18,138 nucleotides of DNA from Candidatus Aerophobota bacterium (lineage in GTDB: Bacteria > Aerophobota > Aerophobia > Aerophobales > AE-B3A): assembly GCA_004376485.1 (NCBI GenBank), contig SOJT01000093.1:1-18138 (forward strand). Reading direction: 5' to 3'. The position numbers were made by a program, and so were the translations under genes. Positions 14,606 through 18,138 of the stretch are shown here, one piece after another. Below the pieces are notes generated by a model that made no database searches, was not told the DNA's origin, and saw nothing but the letters and a program-made list of their open reading frames with translations. Within the stretch, counting starts at the first letter, position 1; every line of letters begins with the position of its first letter.

Positions 14606-15607
14606 ATGGAAGAAAAAGCTATATTGGATATACGGGACTTGCACGTCTGGTTTCGCGTTTACGAGGGCGTCTCGCGGGTATTAGACGGAGTGAGCTTATA
14701 TGTTCGAGGGGGAGAGCATGTGGGATTAGTCGGGGAAACAGGGTGTGGCAAAACCGTGGCCATGAAAACGGCCATGGGAATTCTGAGATCTCCCCCTGCT
14801 CTGTTCCCTCAGGGACAAGTTCTCTTAGCTGGCCGAGATGTATTAAAGGCGGCCCCTATTGAACTCCTCAGAATGAAGGGCAAGACGATCTCCATGATCT
14901 TCCAAGATCCCCTCAGTGCACTCAATCCCGTGTTCACCGTGGGGCAACAAATATTTGACGTAATTCGCTTTGGCCATCGCTGGATTCGAGATGATGGTGC
15001 ACTTACCAAAACAAAGGTTCGGGGGATAGCTATGGAGGCGCTGACATCGGTGCAATTGCCTGATCCCAGGCGCATCCTCAGTCTATATCCTCTCGAGCTC
15101 AGCGGAGGGATGCGGCAGCGAGTGCTGATCGCCATGGCGCTGGTTAATAGGCCGCGGTTTCTAATCGCGGATGAGCCGGGTAGTGCTTTAGATGTCACCA
15201 TTCAGGCCCAAATTCTCTCCCTATTGAAGAGTCTAGTGAAGGAGGCTGGCATCGCGGTTTTGTTAATTACCCATGATCTAGGGGTCGTTCGAGAAACGGT
15301 GGAGAGAGTCTATATTATGTATGCAGGGCGAGTCGTAGAAGAAGGACAAACAGTTGAGATTTTCGATGACCCCAAACATCCGTATACTCAAGGCCTGCTT
15401 TCTTCTGTACCTCGCCTCACAGGGGAAGCCTTAGCCGAAGGCATACCCGGCACCCTCTCCGACTATACTGAGGCTCCTTCTGGGTGTCGATTCCATCCCC
15501 GATGCCCTCAGGCTATGGAAAAATGTGCCCAGCAAAAACCGCCTATGGTGAAAGTTTCAACAAAGCAACATGTGGCTTGCTACTTGTACCACGGAGGGGG
15601 CGGATGA
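14606..15607 (+). CDS. dppD: Dpp/Opp-type ABC transporter ATPase, DppD-like
   Basis: This is the first of two ATPases energising the importer (333 residues). Walker A is GETGCGKT, the signature LSGGMRQRVLIAMAL, Walker B FLIADEP and the switch LLITHDLG. The loop after Walker B reads GSALD where TTALD is usual, a mild deviation. The oligopeptide-transporter C-terminal extension is present, with CRFHPRCPQAMEKC carrying the cysteines typical of this domain. It starts three bases after dppC. Its stop overlaps the dppF start (ATGA), so DppD and DppF are probably made together as the heterodimer. Confidence 0.95.
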   Translation: MEEKAILDIRDLHVWFRVYEGVSRVLDGVSLYVRGGEHVGLVGETGCGKTVAMKTAMGILRSPPALFPQGQVLLAGRDVLKAAPIELLRMKGKTISMIFQDPLSALNPVFTVGQQIFDVIRFGHRWIRDDGALTKTKVRGIAMEALTSVQLPDPRRILSLYPLELSGGMRQRVLIAMALVNRPRFLIADEPGSALDVTIQAQILSLLKSLVKEAGIAVLLITHDLGVVRETVERVYIMYAGRVVEEGQTVEIFDDPKHPYTQGLLSSVPRLTGEALAEGIPGTLSDYTEAPSGCRFHPRCPQAMEKCAQQKPPMVKVSTKQHVACYLYHGGGG

Positions 15608-16623
15608 GTGAGCCAGTGTTGAAGGTCGAGAATCTAGTGAAATATTTCCCTGTTCGTTCAGGCCTCCTTCATAAGATAGTGGCGCATGTCAAAGCAGTGG
15701 ACAAAGTCTCTTTTGACGTGCAGAAAGGAGAGATCTTTGGATTAATTGGAGAGTCAGGATCAGGGAAATCTACAGTGGCGAAAACTATTGTGCAAATTTA
15801 TAACCCCACAAGTGGGATGATTTATTTCAAGGGACAAAATTTGTCAAAATTGACCAAGCAAACTATCGGACGGTTCCGCCGCGAGGTACAGATGGTTTTT
15901 CAAGATCCCAAGTCCTCATTAAATCCTCGGCGCAGTGTCATGAGTATTTTAGAGGATCCGCTTATCATACATGGAATAGGGAAATCAAGGGTTGAGCGAA
16001 AGAGAATAATCCATACATTGCTGGGACAGGTAGAGATGCCAAGCCGCTATATGTACAAATATCCATCTGCGCTCAGTGGGGGTGAGAGACAGAGGATTGC
16101 CATCGCTCGAGCCTTAGCTGTGAATCCTTCTTTCCTGGTTTTGGATGAACCGACATCAGCGTTGGATGTATCCGTGCAAGCAAAACTGATAAATCTTTTC
16201 CTTAGACTCAAGAAGGAATTAGCCTTATCGTATCTCTTTATTACTCATAATCTAAGCTTAGTGCGGACAATTGCTGCCAGGGCAGGGGTGATGTATCTGG
16301 GAAAGATTTATGAACTGGGCACCATGGAAATGCTCTTTAGTCATCCTGTCCATCCATATACGAAGACCCTGATTGCAGCTACGCCGGTCGTATCCAAAGA
16401 GGAAGAACGCGTTAAACCTCGGGAAATGAGCAAGGAAGGCGAGATCCCAAGTCCAGTGAACCCGCCAAGCGGGTGCGCCTTCCATCCTAGATGCTCTATA
16501 GCCGAGTCCAGATGTTCCCAGGAGTTACCTTCCCCGGTAAAAGTGGGACCTGGGCACCTGGTTTGGTGCCATCGAGCAGAGGAACTCGCAGTTCGAGCAG
16601 AAGAGCTCGTGGTCCTAGAATGA
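15604..16623 (+). CDS. dppF: Dpp/Opp-type ABC transporter ATPase, DppF-like
   Basis: This is the second ATPase (339 residues from the start chosen). Walker A is GESGSGKST, the signature LSGGERQRIAIARAL, Walker B FLVLDEPTSALD, the switch FITHNLS, and the C-terminal domain contains CAFHPRCSIAESRC. The reading frame extends 40 codons further upstream inside dppD. The ATG at 15604 is clearly the start: it gives MSEPVLKVENLVKYFPV, the normal family N-terminus, has GGAGGGGG immediately upstream, and forms the four-base ATGA overlap with the dppD stop. The tail (EELAVRAEELVVLE) contains a small internal repeat (AEEL-V) beyond the usual family end. Confidence 0.95.
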   Translation: MSEPVLKVENLVKYFPVRSGLLHKIVAHVKAVDKVSFDVQKGEIFGLIGESGSGKSTVAKTIVQIYNPTSGMIYFKGQNLSKLTKQTIGRFRREVQMVFQDPKSSLNPRRSVMSILEDPLIIHGIGKSRVERKRIIHTLLGQVEMPSRYMYKYPSALSGGERQRIAIARALAVNPSFLVLDEPTSALDVSVQAKLINLFLRLKKELALSYLFITHNLSLVRTIAARAGVMYLGKIYELGTMEMLFSHPVHPYTKTLIAATPVVSKEEERVKPREMSKEGEIPSPVNPPSGCAFHPRCSIAESRCSQELPSPVKVGPGHLVWCHRAEELAVRAEELVVLE

Positions 16624-16748
16624 ACCAATGCGGAGACTGCGCCAATTGAACTGGGAGGAAGATGAGAGCAGAGACAAATAGATAAACTACCCTTCCGCGG
16701 ATAGAACGACTTAATGATGTTTGACACTATTGGGCAAAGGAGGATGGT

Positions 16749-17882
16749 ATGGTAAAGATTCAGAACGAGCAAGACATTCATGATTTCGTGCGGGGTTGTA
16801 CCCTCATGGGAACAGGAGGGGGCGGTGATCCTAAAGATGGGATAGATTGGCTCCGGACGGCACTGGATGAAGATTTGACTCTCTCGTTCACCCCGCACGA
16901 AGAGGTCAAGGATGATGCCTGGACGGTGTGTCCCTTTCTTATGGGTTCCATTGCACCACGTACAGAGGAGGCGAAACAGAGAATGCAGGCACTTGGTCTT
17001 ACTAAAGAGTCAGTTAAGAGCATCCAGGCTGAGGCTGTGCGTTTGCTAGAGAGCTATACCAAAGCGGAGATCCAAGCGATCGTTCCTATTGAACTTGGTG
17101 GATCGAACACTCCCGGTGCAGTTGTGGCGGCAGCTCGGTTGAGGGTCCCCATAGTAGACGGTGATTATACGGGACGCGCAATTCCTGAAATTCCTCAAAC
17201 AACTCCCTATCTCAACGGTCTCAGTCTCTGGCCAATTGCTAGTATAGATAAGTATGGCAACAAGGCTATTATTACGGAAAGCACCGGATATGAGATGGCG
17301 GAAAGAATGGGGAAATTTCTCGCTGCTGCCTCGTTTGGACTAGCAGGTCAGGCAGGGTTTTTGCTCAAGGGTAAAGATATGAAGAGGGCGCTCATTCCTA
17401 AGACTCTTTCCAAATGTCTAGAAATTGGTCGATTGATTCGCACCAGCAGGGCGGCTGGCCGGAACCCAGTGGAAGAAACGGTAAAACAATTGAATGGATG
17501 GTTGCTGTTTGAGGGGCATATTTCGAACAAAGAGTGGGAAGATAAAGAAGGATACTATTGGGGTACCCACACCCTGTCTGGCATCGGCCGATTTGCTGGA
17601 CAAGAATTTAAGATTTGGTTTAAGAATGAAAACCACATCTCGTGGCTTAACGGCGAGCCTTACGTTACCAGTCCAGACATGATAATTGTAGTTGACCGCG
17701 AAAGCGGAGAGCCCTTCGCCAACTCTCATATTGCTGAAGGACACTCTGTAGCGGTTATCGGGTTACGTGCGGTAGAACAGTTCCGCTCCCCCAAAGGGCT
17801 CGATATTCTGGGACCACCTCACTTTGGCTTTGACATTGAGTACCAACCCATCGAAACCGTCGCTAAGAGAGGAGAAGGTTGA
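16749..17882 (+). CDS. DUF917 family protein (S-methyl-thiohydantoin desulfurase-like)
   Basis: This 377-residue cytosolic protein is of the DUF917 family, which has been linked to thiohydantoin desulfurases and occurs beside hydantoinase/oxoprolinase-type genes. The full-length family layout is visible: the glycine-rich opening TLMGTGGGGDP (18-28), IELGGSNTPGA (114-124) and the diagnostic PIVDGDYTGRAIPE (134-147). The second domain carries FAGQEFKIWFKNENHI and PDMIIVVDRESGEP. AAAGGAGG lies about five bases before the ATG. It follows dppF by 125 bases and is probably in the same transcript, so it may act on the solute brought in by the Dpp-type transporter. The biochemical role of most members is undetermined, so the hydantoin link is an inference from the family. 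Confidence 0.88.
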   Translation: MVKIQNEQDIHDFVRGCTLMGTGGGGDPKDGIDWLRTALDEDLTLSFTPHEEVKDDAWTVCPFLMGSIAPRTEEAKQRMQALGLTKESVKSIQAEAVRLLESYTKAEIQAIVPIELGGSNTPGAVVAAARLRVPIVDGDYTGRAIPEIPQTTPYLNGLSLWPIASIDKYGNKAIITESTGYEMAERMGKFLAAASFGLAGQAGFLLKGKDMKRALIPKTLSKCLEIGRLIRTSRAAGRNPVEETVKQLNGWLLFEGHISNKEWEDKEGYYWGTHTLSGIGRFAGQEFKIWFKNENHISWLNGEPYVTSPDMIIVVDRESGEPFANSHIAEGHSVAVIGLRAVEQFRSPKGLDILGPPHFGFDIEYQPIETVAKRGEG

Positions 17883-18061
17883 AGATAAAGGTCATTCTGG
17901 TAGTTCTTTAGTCGACATTCGGAGCATTTGACAAGAGGAGAATCAAGGTACATAATGTCAACAAGGGTGATGTGCCTGTTGTGGTGTTTGGATTCTCACC
18001 GCAATCTCTGGTCGAGCGACCCTTAATGAAACCTCATGTCCCGAGCACGATAAGCGAGCTA
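17879..18061 (+). pseudogene. Candidate remnant of an Asp/Glu-racemase-like gene
   Basis: A TTG at 17879 overlaps the DUF917 stop (TTGA) and follows AGAGGAGAAGG, a good ribosome binding site. The frame begins LKIKVILVVL, much like the first strand of hydantoin racemases, but meets TAG after ten codons. The same frame then stays open for about 49 codons to TAA (RIKVHNVNKGDVPVVV, then GFSPQSLVERP). These segments resemble the racemase blocks IDVVNLEKGP and/or the LGCTGMSSLAKEL region. I read this as an internally deleted, stop-containing remnant. The similarity is by eye and weak, and a non-coding spacer remains possible. Confidence 0.3.
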
Positions 18062-18105
18062 GGATAAGCACTTTGCTACAGCCATGCATCATCCTTAATT
18101 CAAAA

Positions 18106-18138
18106 ATGTGGGAGGTGATATCTATAGAGAAAACTGTC
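18106..18138 (+). CDS. Possible 5' end of a gene running off the window
   Basis: The frame ATG (18106), with an internal GTG (18115), is open to the last base and would begin MWEVISIEKTV. A GGGAGG sequence (18109-18114) lies just before the GTG, or eight to nine bases before an ATA at 18124. It therefore signals that a start is near, but which codon is used cannot be decided. The product is unknown. Confidence 0.25.
   Translation, partial: MWEVISIEKTV

Noticed and set aside
15484..15603. Upstream extension of the dppF frame
   Set aside because: The 40 extra codons lie inside dppD and resemble no DppF. The ATG at 15604 has the ribosome binding site and the family N-terminus.
16341..16898. 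Minus-strand 185-residue ORF spanning the dppF end and the DUF917 start
   Set aside because: It overlaps two well-supported plus-strand genes, its composition is low-complexity Ser/Pro/His-rich, and no start signals are seen.

Overview
The window is a tightly packed accessory/metabolic region in which every convincing gene lies on the + strand. It holds two complete nutrient-uptake ABC transporters, each with companion enzymes of amide, peptide or heterocycle metabolism. No rRNA, tRNA, CRISPR, transposase or phage gene was recognised. The organism is bacterial, with GGAGG-type ribosome binding sites and ATG/GTG/TTG starts. Both solute-binding proteins have ordinary signal peptides ending in A-x-A and lack a lipobox cysteine, which fits a two-membraned (diderm) bacterium better than a typical Gram-positive. 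The gene content suggests an amino-acid, peptide or small-amide scavenger. No taxon can be named from the sequence alone.

Layout: 1-263 carries the tail of a cut-off gene and a small unknown gene joined by a TGATG overlap. 264-566 is non-coding and holds a sigma70-like promoter. Module A (567-9550) is, in order: Asp/Glu/hydantoin-racemase family protein, NicX-like/M29-family metalloenzyme 1, a branched-chain-amino-acid-type transporter (binding protein, LivG, LivF, LivH, LivM), NicX-like metalloenzyme 2, and an M20 (PepT-like) metallopeptidase. A divergent nitroreductase-fold protein (9619-10833) bridges to Module B (10967-17882). Module B is a complete Dpp/Opp-type transporter (binding protein, DppB, DppC, DppD, DppF) followed by a DUF917 family protein. 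After it, 17879-18061 looks like the short, stop-interrupted remnant of a second racemase-like gene, and a new gene probably starts at the right edge.

How it may work together (inference): Module A would import a small amino-acid-like or cyclic-amide compound through the Liv-type transporter and process it with the racemase and two paralogous NicX/M29 enzymes. The M20 peptidase would release amino acids. Module B would import peptides or another cationic/peptide-like solute and pass it to the DUF917 protein, a family known to occur beside hydantoinase-type genes. Racemase/hydantoin-linked families in both modules suggest a common theme of catabolising cyclic or D-configured amino-acid derivatives, but the substrates cannot be read from sequence.

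Oddities worth attention: two NicX-like paralogs (about 57% identical by hand alignment) bracket one transporter; LivG has lost the normal ABC signature motif; the nitroreductase-like protein is about twice the usual length; base composition rises from AT-rich in Module A to clearly more GC-rich in Module B; and a strong hairpin sits between the Dpp binding-protein gene and its permease genes.
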